Positions 32,964 to 41,162 of a stretch of 64,000 nt of DNA are shown here, in pieces. The DNA is from Bacillota bacterium (GTDB taxonomy: Bacteria; Bacillota; Clostridia; Oscillospirales; Acutalibacteraceae). The notes beneath the pieces are model-generated. The model saw nothing but the letters and a program-made list of their open reading frames with translations, had not been told where the DNA came from and ran no database searches. Made by a program: the position numbers and the translations under genes. Each line of letters opens with the position of its first letter. Position 1 is the first letter of the stretch. The stretch is from contig JAEZGM010000007.1 in NCBI GenBank assembly GCA_023416955.1, forward strand, positions 1 to 64,000, given 5' to 3'.

Positions 32964-35621
32964 TTATAGATTGATGACTTTCGGCTGTAACAAGGAGTCT
33001 TCCTTTGCCTGCGTGGGAAGGACGCTTTTTGCGCCTGCGGACTCCAGATAGTCAAGCAGCGGTTCCAGCTTTTCGTAAAATACGATAATCATGTCGCCGC
33101 ATTTTGCGTCAGCCGCTGCCGCTTTCAGCGCGTCGGCTTCCTGCGTGACCACGGAAAGATTCCTTTCGTCAAAACCAGCTTCTGTAATGGCGCTGTGAAA
33201 CAGCGCGGCGACCTCGCCCGGTCTTCTTCCGCGCAGGTCGTGGTCTTCCTTAATGACGATCCGGTTAAAGTATTGCGCGCACAATGCACCGGCTTTTTTA
33301 ATGGAACCGTCGTTCCTGTCACCAGGCATTCCGATGACGCCGATCAGCCGCTGAAAGCCCAGCTTTTCGCAGGCTTCGAGCGCTTCGCGGTAACCGGCCG
33401 GGTTATGCCCGTAATCAAGCATGACGCGGAATCCGTTCAGTGCAAACAGACTGAAGCGGCCTTCATTTTCATAAAAGCCACGCAGCCCACAGGCAATTTC
33501 CCCAATGGGAACTTGCAGCGCGTACAGCGCGGCGGTGGCGGCAAGGCTGTTTTCCACATTGCATTCAATCAGCCCGCCGCAGGTTACGGGAATTTCATCA
33601 ATGCGCACAACATCGGCGGTTTCCGCGCCGCTGCGGACTTTGATCCAGCCGTCCTGCGCGTAAACACAGGGGATATTTTTCGCCACATAGGGGGCGACCG
33701 TTTCCTCACTTTTGCCGAACAGAATTTTGTTTGCCTTTACACGCTCCAGAATGGCGGGGGTGCTTTCATCTTGCGCGTTCAACACGGCATAGCCGTCCTT
33801 CTTGATGGCTTCTACGACCAGCGATTTCACATAGGCAAGATCCTCCAGCGTGTTTACTCCGTCCAGCCCGAGGTGATCCTCCGCAATATTGGTAATCACA
33901 CCGACGTCTGCCAAATCGTACCCCAAGCCCTCGCGGATCATGCCGCCGCGCGCCGTTTCCAGCACCGCCGCGTCAATCTGCTTGTTCGAAAGCAATGTTT
34001 TCGCGCTGCGCGGGCCGGAATTGTCGCCCTTACAGATGCGCCGGCTGCCGATGAACGTACCGCTTGTGCTTGTCATTCCGACGGAAAGTCCGGTCTGGGA
34101 AAGCACATGCTGAATCAGGCGCACCGTGGTCGTCTTTCCGTTCGTGCCCGTGACGGAAACGATGGGGAAGCGGCAGGAGGCTTCGTCCGGAAAGAGCAGG
34201 TCAACAATGTCTTTTGCGACGTTGCGCGGTGTTCCTTCCGAAGGATACAGGTGCATACGGATGCCGGGCGCGGCGTTCACTTCCACGATGGCGCCTCCCG
34301 TTTCCAGAATGGATTTTGTAATATCCTCGGTTACAATGTCAATGCCCGCGATGTCAATGCCGACCGCGTTTGCGGCGCGTACCGCAAGGTCTGCGTTTTC
34401 CGGGTGAATTTGGTCGGTAAAGTCAATGGCGGTTCCGCCGGTGCTCAGGTTTCCGTTTTCCCGCAGCACGACGCGCCTGCCGTTTTCGGGCACCGTGTTT
34501 GCGTCCATTTTATTTTTTTGAAGGACATTCATCGTCACCGCGTCCAATTTAATTTTGGTCAGCGGCTTTTCGTGCGAGTCGCCGCGTCGCTCGTCCTGAT
34601 TTACAATATCAACCAGCTCCCTGATGCTGTGCACGCCGTCTCCGGTTACGCAGGCGGGAAGGCGCTCGGAAACCGCCCGAACGGAATCGCCCACGACCAG
34701 AATGCGGAAATCACGTCCCTTTACGAACTTTTCCACAATGATGCCCGCGCTGTATTTGCTCGCCTCCTGATAGGCCGACTTGATTTCTTCCTCGGTTTTC
34801 AATTCAAGGTGCACGCCCTTGCCCTGATTGCTGTCAAAAGGCTTTATCACCACGGGGGTTCCGATCTGCGCCGCCGCCATTACGGCGGAAATTTCGGAAT
34901 AAACGACTTTCCCGTACGGTACCGGAATGCTGTGTTCGCTCAAAATGGATTTCGTGAGCTGTTTATTGGTGGAAATATCGGCGGAGATGCAAGAGGTTGC
35001 GTCGGTCAGCGTGGATTCCACCAGCCGGCTGTGCCGCCCGTATCCAAGCTGAATCAAGCTTTCGTGCCCGATGCGCGTGACCGGAATCCCTCGCCTTTTC
35101 GCTTCCTCCGCAATGGCGGAGGTACTGGGGCCCAGCTCTGCGTCAATGGACAGCTTTTTCAGGTAAGCGAGGAAGGAGGCGGTGTTCACCTGTTCCCCCT
35201 GAATGAAGCAGTTTAGAATAAATACGGCCGCCTTGCTGCATTCCAGCCCGCAGACCTCATTTTCATATTCATATACCACGGAATAAACATTCGGTTCTTC
35301 CACCGTTCTGGTTTTTCCAAACCGCACGTCGTAACCCGTCATATACTGCATTTCCAGTATGACATGCTCCAGCACATGGGCCATGTACGTCCCTTCGCGC
35401 AGACGTTCGAGAAAGCCGCCCTCGTAACCAAGCCCGCAGACGTTTTTCCGCAGCCCGGGGAACGCTTCCAACAACTTATCGTTAAAACCGGGAATGCCTT
35501 TTGTCGGAATATCGCCGTACTTTCCGATATCGACAATCAGTTTCATCACCGGGCGGTGACTATAAATATTTCTGCCATGGTAAATGATAAAATCCATGAT
35601 TTGAATTCGTTCAGTTTCCAT
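32964..35621 (-). CDS. cphA: Cyanophycin synthetase
   Basis: 885 aa. Three parts can be seen: an N-terminal domain (1-160), an ATP-grasp domain (about 215-480; VVIKPFDSNQGKGVHLE, FVKGRDFRILVV, ETGGAIVEVNAAPGIRMH) and a Mur-ligase-like domain (about 485-870) with the P-loop VTGTNGKTTTVRL and LDYGHNPAGY. Cyanophycin synthetase adds Asp to the backbone and Arg to the side chain of cyanophycin, a nitrogen reserve polymer stored in granules. The start overlaps the end of cphB by 11 nt, with no ribosome site of its own, so translation is coupled; an ATG 8 codons later is also possible. It lies last in the iadA-cphB-cphA operon. Confidence 0.95.
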   Translation of the reverse strand: METERIQIMDFIIYHGRNIYSHRPVMKLIVDIGKYGDIPTKGIPGFNDKLLEAFPGLRKNVCGLGYEGGFLERLREGTYMAHVLEHVILEMQYMTGYDVRFGKTRTVEEPNVYSVVYEYENEVCGLECSKAAVFILNCFIQGEQVNTASFLAYLKKLSIDAELGPSTSAIAEEAKRRGIPVTRIGHESLIQLGYGRHSRLVESTLTDATSCISADISTNKQLTKSILSEHSIPVPYGKVVYSEISAVMAAAQIGTPVVIKPFDSNQGKGVHLELKTEEEIKSAYQEASKYSAGIIVEKFVKGRDFRILVVGDSVRAVSERLPACVTGDGVHSIRELVDIVNQDERRGDSHEKPLTKIKLDAVTMNVLQKNKMDANTVPENGRRVVLRENGNLSTGGTAIDFTDQIHPENADLAVRAANAVGIDIAGIDIVTEDITKSILETGGAIVEVNAAPGIRMHLYPSEGTPRNVAKDIVDLLFPDEASCRFPIVSVTGTNGKTTTVRLIQHVLSQTGLSVGMTSTSGTFIGSRRICKGDNSGPRSAKTLLSNKQIDAAVLETARGGMIREGLGYDLADVGVITNIAEDHLGLDGVNTLEDLAYVKSLVVEAIKKDGYAVLNAQDESTPAILERVKANKILFGKSEETVAPYVAKNIPCVYAQDGWIKVRSGAETADVVRIDEIPVTCGGLIECNVENSLAATAALYALQVPIGEIACGLRGFYENEGRFSLFALNGFRVMLDYGHNPAGYREALEACEKLGFQRLIGVIGMPGDRNDGSIKKAGALCAQYFNRIVIKEDHDLRGRRPGEVAALFHSAITEAGFDERNLSVVTQEADALKAAAADAKCGDMIIVFYEKLEPLLDYLESAGAKSVLPTQAKEDSLLQPKVINL

Positions 35622-36420
35622 TATTTAAACGCAGAACCTTTCTGTTTTTTAGCTCAAAGCCGTATCCCTGCGGGAGCGTGTGAACGGTTACACCGGTAAT
35701 CGCGAGAATTTCGTCCGGATTCAGTTCGGATACGTTTGAACTTTGTATGCTCTTTCCGTCAATGATCGTGACGGCGTTTGAACCGATAATTTCAAAGTGC
35801 ATGTCGGGGTAAAGTTTGATAGCGGTATCCTCGTCAATGCCGATTCCCAGTACGTCGGGGTTTTCAGCCACGCCGCACAGCAGCCGGCCAAAGCGTCCGC
35901 GCTGGTCAAAATGCTGGTCGATAATCGCACCGCCGAACAGTCCAAGCCCGGGCGCCATTTTCAAAGTGCATTTCCGGGCGGGTTCATTGTCCTTTCCCTG
36001 CACAACCATCGTTTCGCTCATCACCGACGCGCCGGCGCTTGTCCCCATGATAATGCCACCCGACGCATACAGGTTCCGCAGCTCTTCACAGGCGGTCGTG
36101 CCGCCGAGAATACTGGTAATGCGGAGCTGGTCGCCCCCGGTCATGAAAATACATTTCGAGTTCTTGATCAGCGTGCAGTTTTGAGGGTCTTCCGCAGATT
36201 CACGCGTGTTGATGTCCAGAACTTTCACGTTTTCAACGCCGATTCGCCGGAATACCTCGATATAATCCCTTCCGGCCTGCTCCGGCTGCTCTGTCGCGGT
36301 CGTCAGGACGGTCAGAATATCGTTCTCGTCCAGCATTTCAGGCGCTTGCTTTAATATAACGCTCTCGCCGTGTTTGTCCTCGGCACCGCCGATAATGACC
36401 AAATAGCCGCTTGCGTCCAT
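35611..36420 (-). CDS. cphB: Cyanophycinase
   Basis: 269 aa, a peptidase S51 protein. The nucleophile Ser is in IIMGTSAGASVMSETM (about 124-139), with GGDQLRI and DQHFDQRGRFGRL close by. It hydrolyses cyanophycin to beta-Asp-Arg dipeptides in the cytosol. It lies between the isoaspartyl dipeptidase gene (10 bp upstream) and cphA (overlap 11 nt). Making the degrading enzyme in the same operon as the synthetase suggests regulation by enzyme activity rather than by transcription. Confidence 0.94.
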   Translation of the reverse strand: MDASGYLVIIGGAEDKHGESVILKQAPEMLDENDILTVLTTATEQPEQAGRDYIEVFRRIGVENVKVLDINTRESAEDPQNCTLIKNSKCIFMTGGDQLRITSILGGTTACEELRNLYASGGIIMGTSAGASVMSETMVVQGKDNEPARKCTLKMAPGLGLFGGAIIDQHFDQRGRFGRLLCGVAENPDVLGIGIDEDTAIKLYPDMHFEIIGSNAVTIIDGKSIQSSNVSELNPDEILAITGVTVHTLPQGYGFELKNRKVLRLNNGN

Positions 36421-36430
36421 AGTTTCTCCT

Positions 36431-37558
36431 TTATGATGAAGTCGCGGTTTCCAATACAGTACCGTGTTCCACCATTAATTTTCCCATACAAAACAGTTTA
36501 TTAACCTGGTAATTTTTATCTGTAATTAAAATATCGGCATCGCTGCCCTGCCGGAGTACGCCCTTTGCGGGGTAAAGCTTCAGCAGCCTCGCCACATTTT
36601 CCGTAATCGGCCGAACGGCAGTTTCCGGGCTGATTCCCTGACTGACGATGCAATCCCTGATGTCGCAGAACAGGCATCCGATTTCACCAACTCCGCCGCC
36701 CGGGATGCTTCCGTTTGCGTCGGAACTGACCGTAACCCGTTCCAGCTTTTCTGTTTGCGTAAGCAGCCTTGCAATGGCTATCGGAACAGGAATCCCCGCG
36801 TGCTCACCGGCGGTCAGGTCAATATTGCCTCCGTTTTTCCGGTAGGTCAGTGCCTGCTCGAACAGCGCCGGGTTTCGGTTCACATGGGACGGAACAAACA
36901 TTTCCAGGGGAAATTCAGATTGCTCCACAAGCTGTAAAAGCGGGGAAAGCCCGCCGTTTCCGTCGCCGAGGTGGAAATGCACAACACCTGCCTTTCCGCC
37001 GAGCAGTCCTCCCACATGGGTTTCATGGGCGAGTGTCTGCAGCGCCTGTAAATCCGGGTGTGATGAACGGTGATCGGAAATTGCGATTTCCCCCGTACCG
37101 ATGACTTTATCAATAAATATCAGGTCGTTCAGAATGCTCTGTGTATAAGTTACAACCGGCACGGAGTAACTGCCCGTGTATAAATAAGTGGTGATTCCCT
37201 GCAACTCAAGGCTTTTGGCCTTCGCGAAAAGCGCCGTCAGGCTTTTTGTGCGGTTGTCCGTGCCTAGCAGTCCGACCAGCGTGGAAACACCCGACTGCAA
37301 TACGGAGCGGATGTCAATTTCACTGACACGGCTGGAAAATCCCTCTTCACCGCCGCCGCCGATGATATGCACGTGCTGGTCGATCAGTCCGGGAAAAGCA
37401 AGCAGCCCGTCGCACTCAAGTACATTGTCAATGAGCGGATTATCGTCCCATGCGCCGGCAGAGGATATGCCGCCGATTTTATCCTGAATAATTAAAATAT
37501 CACTTTTTCCCAGGTAATCCGGGCAGTAGCACTCTAAGTTTTTCAGCAGCGTAATCAT
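36431..37558 (-). CDS. iadA: Isoaspartyl dipeptidase (beta-aspartyl peptidase)
   Basis: 375 aa, amidohydrolase superfamily. The metal-binding LIDQHVHIIGGGGE (about 58-71), FHLGDGNGG, the THVNR-like PSHVNRN and SSDANGSIPGGG are all in place. It splits beta-Asp-Arg, the product of cyanophycinase, into Asp and Arg, completing cyanophycin breakdown. Where E. coli IadA has the bridging carbamylated Lys (VKCAISDHRS) this protein has Glu (GEIAISDHRS), so a Glu probably bridges the metals. First gene of the iadA-cphB-cphA operon. Confidence 0.93.
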   Translation of the reverse strand: MITLLKNLECYCPDYLGKSDILIIQDKIGGISSAGAWDDNPLIDNVLECDGLLAFPGLIDQHVHIIGGGGEEGFSSRVSEIDIRSVLQSGVSTLVGLLGTDNRTKSLTALFAKAKSLELQGITTYLYTGSYSVPVVTYTQSILNDLIFIDKVIGTGEIAISDHRSSHPDLQALQTLAHETHVGGLLGGKAGVVHFHLGDGNGGLSPLLQLVEQSEFPLEMFVPSHVNRNPALFEQALTYRKNGGNIDLTAGEHAGIPVPIAIARLLTQTEKLERVTVSSDANGSIPGGGVGEIGCLFCDIRDCIVSQGISPETAVRPITENVARLLKLYPAKGVLRQGSDADILITDKNYQVNKLFCMGKLMVEHGTVLETATSS

Positions 37559-37639
37559 CGTATCATCCTTCCGGCAGCATAAAAAATAGTTTATTTCATA
37601 GGTGCTGTTTTATACTGTTAATTAATTCCAAATTTAATT

Positions 37640-37735
37640 TTACGGAGGGCAGCGCGTTGCTGAGAACCGCCGTAAAGGAGAGTCGAAGTCACCCGCCCGG
37701 TATTTTCGCTGCCCAAAGTATGTGCCGCACGAAAC
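37640..37735. other. Structured region sharing a motif with 42684-42725
   Basis: The plus strand has GTCGAAGTCACCCG followed directly by CCCGGTATT; the site near 42.7 kb has GTCGAAAGCCACCCG, 7 bases, then CCCGGTATT. Here outer arms GGGCAGCG and CGCTGCCC enclose the motif and TACGG/CCGTA pair inside. It lies upstream of the cyanophycin operon. I cannot assign it to a known riboswitch or RNA class. Confidence 0.4.
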
Positions 37736-37747
37736 GAAATCAATCAA

Positions 37748-37792
37748 AAAAGCAGCCCCGCGGCGAACAAATCGACCGCAAGAGCTGCCTTC
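37748..37792 (-). terminator. Terminator of the four-helix membrane protein gene
   Basis: On the minus strand GGCAGCTCTTGCGG pairs with CCGCGGGGCTGC and ends in TTTTTT, 24 bp after the stop of the membrane protein gene. Confidence 0.8.
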
Positions 37793-37815
37793 TGTAAATT
37801 GATGAACTGAAAAGC

Positions 37816-38184
37816 TTATTTTGCCATACCCATGATCATTCCGGAAAGGAACGGAATCATCCATAAAATCCAAACGAATATGCTGAATTTGTGGAACTTC
37901 CTTTTTTGCTCCTCATTGTTTTTGACCAGAACAACGGTTGCCCAGACGGCGTGAACCAGCATCAGGATGATGGCGGCAAGTCCGGTAATACTATGGAAGT
38001 TAGCTGAAAAAACGTCATTGGCCAGCCTGCCCATCAGCGTTGTTCCGGTGGTGTCGAAAACAAAGCCGATCCAAAAGAGCACTAAATGCCATTTTTTCAA
38101 TGTACCGCTGATTTTTTCGCTCCATACACCGATTGTGTAAAATACAAACGCGAGTGTAATGGTAATGATTGCTGCAATTAGCAT
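37816..38184 (-). CDS. Small four-helix membrane protein, HsmA/TIGR03987-like
   Basis: 122 aa with four predicted membrane helices (2-20, 33-55, 64-86, 100-120). Motifs WHLVLFWIGFVFDTTGTTLM and FHSITGLAAIILMLVHAVWA have His and Asp within the membrane region, as in small heme- or quinone-binding helical proteins; NCBI names a similar family HsmA. Identification is by resemblance only. It is a single gene between the cyanophycin operon and a small basic ORF, with its own terminator. Confidence 0.65.
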   Translation of the reverse strand: MLIAAIITITLAFVFYTIGVWSEKISGTLKKWHLVLFWIGFVFDTTGTTLMGRLANDVFSANFHSITGLAAIILMLVHAVWATVVLVKNNEEQKRKFHKFSIFVWILWMIPFLSGMIMGMAK

Positions 38185-38372
38185 ATGTTATTCTCACTTT
38201 CTTTTTATTATGGAAATGAACTAATAATAGTAGAAAGCAATTTATTTATTATTGCATAATAGAAAATATAAAACATTTAGGGTAATATGGAATAAGTTTT
38301 TTCAGCGTTCAAATACTAGAAATCCGAAGATAATAAACTTCGGAACTGCATGTGGAAAAGTGAGGAAGAAAG

Positions 38373-38534
38373 ATGACAACGTCAAATCCTGCGTATAAAA
38401 AAACTAAAAAAGCAGAAGAAACCCGACAGAAAGCGAAGATGAACAGCGTTACAAGTTCCGTGAAGCCGGAAAACCAAAACCAGAGGCACAACGCGAAACA
38501 GGTCGCGCTCGGCCCGAACACGGATCGAAAATAA
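38373..38534 (+). CDS. Small basic protein (53 aa), unrecognised
   Basis: 53 codons from the ATG at 38373, behind GTGAGGAAGAAAG. The peptide (starting MTTSNPAYKKTKKAEETRQK) is rich in Lys, Gln and Asn, without hydrophobic segments, and ends ALGPNTDRK. Codon use resembles its neighbours. It looks like small spore or nucleoid-associated basic proteins, but no family is recognised. A hairpin without a T tract (GCGATTCCT with AGGAATCGC, 38548-38580) follows. Confidence 0.5.
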   Translation: MTTSNPAYKKTKKAEETRQKAKMNSVTSSVKPENQNQRHNAKQVALGPNTDRK

Positions 38535-38610
38535 TATTTTTGTTCAGGCGATTCCTGTCCGTTTTACAGATAGGAATCGCAAAATAAAAAATTGAATTCA
38601 TAAAATACAC

Positions 38611-38639
38611 TTGACAAACGCAATCATAATTTATATAAT
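38611..38639 (+). promoter_or_regulatory. Consensus promoter of glutathione peroxidase gene
   Basis: TTGACA, 17-bp spacer, TATAAT: a perfect sigma-A promoter. Repressor half-sites lie directly downstream. Confidence 0.9.
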
Positions 38640-38641
38640 CT

Positions 38642-38658
38642 AATTGTAATCAATTGTA
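38642..38658. promoter_or_regulatory. OhrR-like operator
   Basis: AATTGTAATCAATTGTA: two AATTGTA half-sites with inverted AATTG/CAATT, 2 bp after the -10 box. OhrR operators in Bacillus use TACAATT/AATTGTA half-sites. The ohrR-like gene is second in the operon. Confidence 0.65.
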
Positions 38659-38692
38659 TGTTATAAAATTGAAAATAAAAGGAGCGTTTACA

Positions 38693-39229
38693 ATGTCAAT
38701 TTATGATTTCACAGTAAAAGATGCAAAGGGCAATTCCGTGTCACTGGCTGATTACAAGGAAAAGGTTCTGCTGATCGTGAATACCGCAACCGGCTGCGGC
38801 TTTACTCCGCAATACGAGGGACTTGAGAATTTATATAAGAAATACAAAGATCAGGGCTTTGAAATCCTCGATTTCCCCTGCAATCAGTTTTTGAATCAGG
38901 CGCCGGGCACCAATGATGAAATTGTGAACTTCTGCCAGATGAAATATGGCACTACATTCAAGACCTTCGGCAAAATCGAAGTCAACGGAAAGAATGAGGA
39001 GCCGCTGTACGATTATCTGAAGAAAGAAGCCTCCAAAGAAAATCAAAACAGCGAAACTCCCGCGTTTCTGGATAAACTGAAACAGCTTGGTCAGACAGTT
39101 GTCGGAACAGACATTAAGTGGAATTTCACGAAATTCCTTGTTGACCGTAACGGCAATGTGGTAGCCCGCTACAATCCTACCCTCGCCCCGGGCGATATTG
39201 ATGGGAAAATAGCGGAATTATTAAAATGA
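38693..39229 (+). CDS. Glutathione peroxidase family protein (Cys type)
   Basis: 178 aa from the ATG at 38693, behind AAAGGAGC. The catalytic Cys is in NTATGCGFTPQYEGLE (about 30-45); Gln and Trp partners are in FPCNQFLNQ and KWNFTKFLVD. A mid-protein insert as in E. coli BtuE is seen. Family members of this Cys type usually use thioredoxin rather than glutathione to reduce organic hydroperoxides in the cytosol. It shares a transcript with the OhrR-like regulator 58 bp downstream, and an OhrR-type site follows the promoter, so it should be induced by organic peroxides. Confidence 0.92.
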   Translation: MSIYDFTVKDAKGNSVSLADYKEKVLLIVNTATGCGFTPQYEGLENLYKKYKDQGFEILDFPCNQFLNQAPGTNDEIVNFCQMKYGTTFKTFGKIEVNGKNEEPLYDYLKKEASKENQNSETPAFLDKLKQLGQTVVGTDIKWNFTKFLVDRNGNVVARYNPTLAPGDIDGKIAELLK

Positions 39230-39287
39230 GTTGTATAAAATCCCATTGTGTGATATAATGTGGGAAAATATATGACGGGTGATTTCA

Positions 39288-39719
39288 ATGAATTATGACA
39301 GTCTCAAATTGGAAAATCAGCTTTGTTTCCCGCTTTATGCATGTTCGAAGGAGATTATTAAAAAATACAAACCGTACCTTGACCCTCTCGGTATCACATA
39401 TACGCAATATATTACGCTGATGGTGCTATGGGAAGAAAACAACATTACGGTGAAAACGCTGGGTGAGCGGCTCTATCTGGATTCCGGCACGCTGACCCCG
39501 CTCTTGAAAAAAATGGAGAGTCAGGGCCTTGTTACCAGGGAGCGCAGCCCGAAGGACGAGCGCAACGTTTATATCAAGCTGACGGAGCGTGGCCGGACAT
39601 TAAAAGATCAGGCTTTGACTGTTCCGCAGCAAATCGGTTCCTGCATTTCATTGCCCTTGGACGAAATGATTTCCTTGCGCAATACCCTTAACAAAGTGCT
39701 GGCCCAGCTTTCAGAGTAG
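39288..39719 (+). CDS. OhrR-like MarR family organic peroxide sensor
   Basis: 143 aa from the ATG at 39288; GTG at 39279 is an alternative. The N terminus LKLENQLCFPLYACSKE has the reactive Cys of Bacillus OhrR in the same position, followed by ITYTQYITLMVLWE and a winged helix (TVKTLGERLYLDSGTLTPLLKKME, in part LYLDSGTLTPLLKKME). The peroxide-sensing Tyr residues are likewise present. It should repress the preceding peroxidase gene until its Cys is oxidised. A very strong terminator follows. Confidence 0.9.
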   Translation: MNYDSLKLENQLCFPLYACSKEIIKKYKPYLDPLGITYTQYITLMVLWEENNITVKTLGERLYLDSGTLTPLLKKMESQGLVTRERSPKDERNVYIKLTERGRTLKDQALTVPQQIGSCISLPLDEMISLRNTLNKVLAQLSE

Positions 39720-39728
39720 GCTATTATA

Positions 39729-39777
39729 CAGTAAACAGCGCCGCATTTCATTTTGCGGCGCTGTTTACTGTATGTTT
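39729..39777 (+). terminator. Terminator after ohrR
   Basis: CAGTAAACAGCGCCGCA pairs exactly with TGCGGCGCTGTTTACTG and is followed by TATGTTTTTT. Confidence 0.9.
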
Positions 39778-39779
39778 TT

Positions 39780-39919
39780 TATAGTCAGTTCACTTTAGAA
39801 AACATCCAAGAAACAAGCGCGAAATTTTTGATCTATGGATTTTACGCAGACTATAGATGCAGGCGGCTGACTGAAAGAGGCTTGCGTATATGCTTCAAAT
39901 GAAACAATGATTGATAATT
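39780..39919 (+). repeat. Family B repeat, copy B2 (degenerate)
   Basis: The left end TATAGTCAGTTCACTTTAG and AAAACATCCAAGAAA match B1 and B3. The right end is only weakly visible (GCTTCAAATGAAAC) after about 70 bp of other sequence, so this copy has been expanded or has lost its right end. It sits in the 444-bp gap 39720-40163 with terminator and M copy d. Confidence 0.55.
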
Positions 39920-40001
39920 TTAATAATCTCGCTTATAATAGAATAAACATAATCTATATTGGACTTTTTTGGAAGATCAATGATTTGTCTTCCGTTGATT
40001 A

Positions 40002-40106
40002 GGTCTTGATTGTAAAACTAAGCGGGAAATATATCTGCTCGATTGCACCGTTCCATGCCGATATTTCAGTAATTCGCACATTTCTCACCATTTTATAAAC
40101 AAGCCC
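40002..40106 (+). repeat. Family M repeat, copy d (105 bp)
   Basis: Starts GGTCTTGATTGTAAA, ends TTTATAAACAAGCCC, flanked by TA on both sides. Its internal part is shorter than in copies a and c (no GGAATAAA hairpin). Confidence 0.82.
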
Positions 40107-40163
40107 TAAAAAAAATAAATGATACATTATAATTTTAACAGAATGAAGGACGGGATTATTCGA

Positions 40164-40937
40164 ATGGAACAAGATAATCGATTCGCTGTGCTGATTGACG
40201 CGGACAATGTCTCGGAAAAATACATCAAGTTTATTTTAAATGAAATTTCAAACGACGGGGTCGCAACATATAAGCGTATTTACGGCGACTGGACAAAACC
40301 GGCGCTTGGAATGTGGAAAAATGTTTTGCTGGAATATTCAATTACCCCAATTCAGCAGTATGGCTACACAACCGGAAAAAACGCCACGGACTCCGCGATG
40401 ATCATCGATGCGATGGATATTCTCTATTCCGGCAATGTGGAGGGCTTCTGCATCGTTTCCAGTGACAGCGACTTCACGCGCCTTGCGGTGCGTTTGCGTG
40501 AATCGGGCATGTATGTTGTAGGTATGGGGGAGAAGAAGACGCCCCAGGCTTTCATCTCTGCCTGTAACAAGTTCCGTTATCTTGATGTTCTGGCGCAGGT
40601 CGACACTTCCCCGGCGGAACCGGATGAAGCAGAGGACGAAACAGCCAGCGCGGAGATGACTCCGCTTGAAACGATCAAGAGCGCGGTTCAAACCATCGTG
40701 CGTGAAATTTCCGATGATGACGGAAGGGCTTTTGTCGGTGAGCTGGGCAATATGCTGGTGCGGCGTTACCCTGATTTCGATGTACGCAATTACGGATTCC
40801 GGAAGCTGACACCGTTTTTAAAATCATTTGATGTTTTCGATATTTATTCGGAGCGAAACAGTGACGGTTATAATAAACTCGTGTATGTAAAAGAAAAATG
40901 CAGCCCGAATCAGAATGTGAAAAATATAAAGAGATAA
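40164..40937 (+). CDS. NYN-domain protein with C-terminal LOTUS-like domain
   Basis: 257 aa from the ATG at 40164 (MEQDNRFAVLIDADNVS); ATGs further upstream (40119, 40143) are less well placed. The NYN/PIN-like domain (1-150) has the acidic residues of a nuclease: LIDADN, DSAMIIDAMD and IVSSDSDFTRLA. Residues about 165-245 (SAVQTIVREIS, GELGNMLVRRYPDFDVRNYGFRKLTPFL) fit an OST-HTH/LOTUS RNA-binding domain. Together these suggest an RNA-cleaving protein; the substrate is unknown. A family A hairpin starts 1 nt after the stop. Confidence 0.88.
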   Translation: MEQDNRFAVLIDADNVSEKYIKFILNEISNDGVATYKRIYGDWTKPALGMWKNVLLEYSITPIQQYGYTTGKNATDSAMIIDAMDILYSGNVEGFCIVSSDSDFTRLAVRLRESGMYVVGMGEKKTPQAFISACNKFRYLDVLAQVDTSPAEPDEAEDETASAEMTPLETIKSAVQTIVREISDDDGRAFVGELGNMLVRRYPDFDVRNYGFRKLTPFLKSFDVFDIYSERNSDGYNKLVYVKEKCSPNQNVKNIKR

Positions 40938-41080
40938 CAAAGAAGGTGAAGCACAATGAAATTTCATTGTGCTTCACCTTCTTTATGGAAAAGATTGCTG
41001 GTGAGTCATTATCAGACCCACATTTCGTATTTTTTCTGAGCGGGTTGGTTTACTTGTTTATTGTGCAGAGGCCCCTTCAC
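40938..41080 (+). repeat. Family A composite hairpin repeat, copy A4
   Basis: The hairpin GAAGGTGAAGCACAATG with CATTGTGCTTCACCTTC starts 1 nt after the NYN gene stop, then TTTATGGAAAAGATTGCTG, the GTGAGTC/GACCCAC palindrome, TTTCGTATTTTT and a tail TTTATTGTGCAGAGGCCCC. The hairpin stem has changed on both sides together (TTG to AAG, CAA to CTT). Confidence 0.75.
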
Positions 41081-41082
41081 GG

Positions 41083-41128
41083 AAAAAGTACTTGTCGGTC
41101 ATCGCAGGACCAGCAAGTACTTTTTTGG
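41083..41128 (-). terminator. Terminator of amt
   Basis: AAAAAGTACTTG...GGTC with GACC...CAAGTACTTTTTT, active in both directions; on the minus strand it ends the amt transcript. Confidence 0.8.
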
Positions 41129-41162
41129 TTAAGTTTATTTTATCAGAGGAAAAATAATTGGA

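Noticed and set aside
33195..35216. 673-codon open frame antisense to cphA
   Set aside because: It is the shadow of a GC-rich real gene. Composition is low-complexity, no domain is recognisable, and cphA on the other strand is complete with all motifs.
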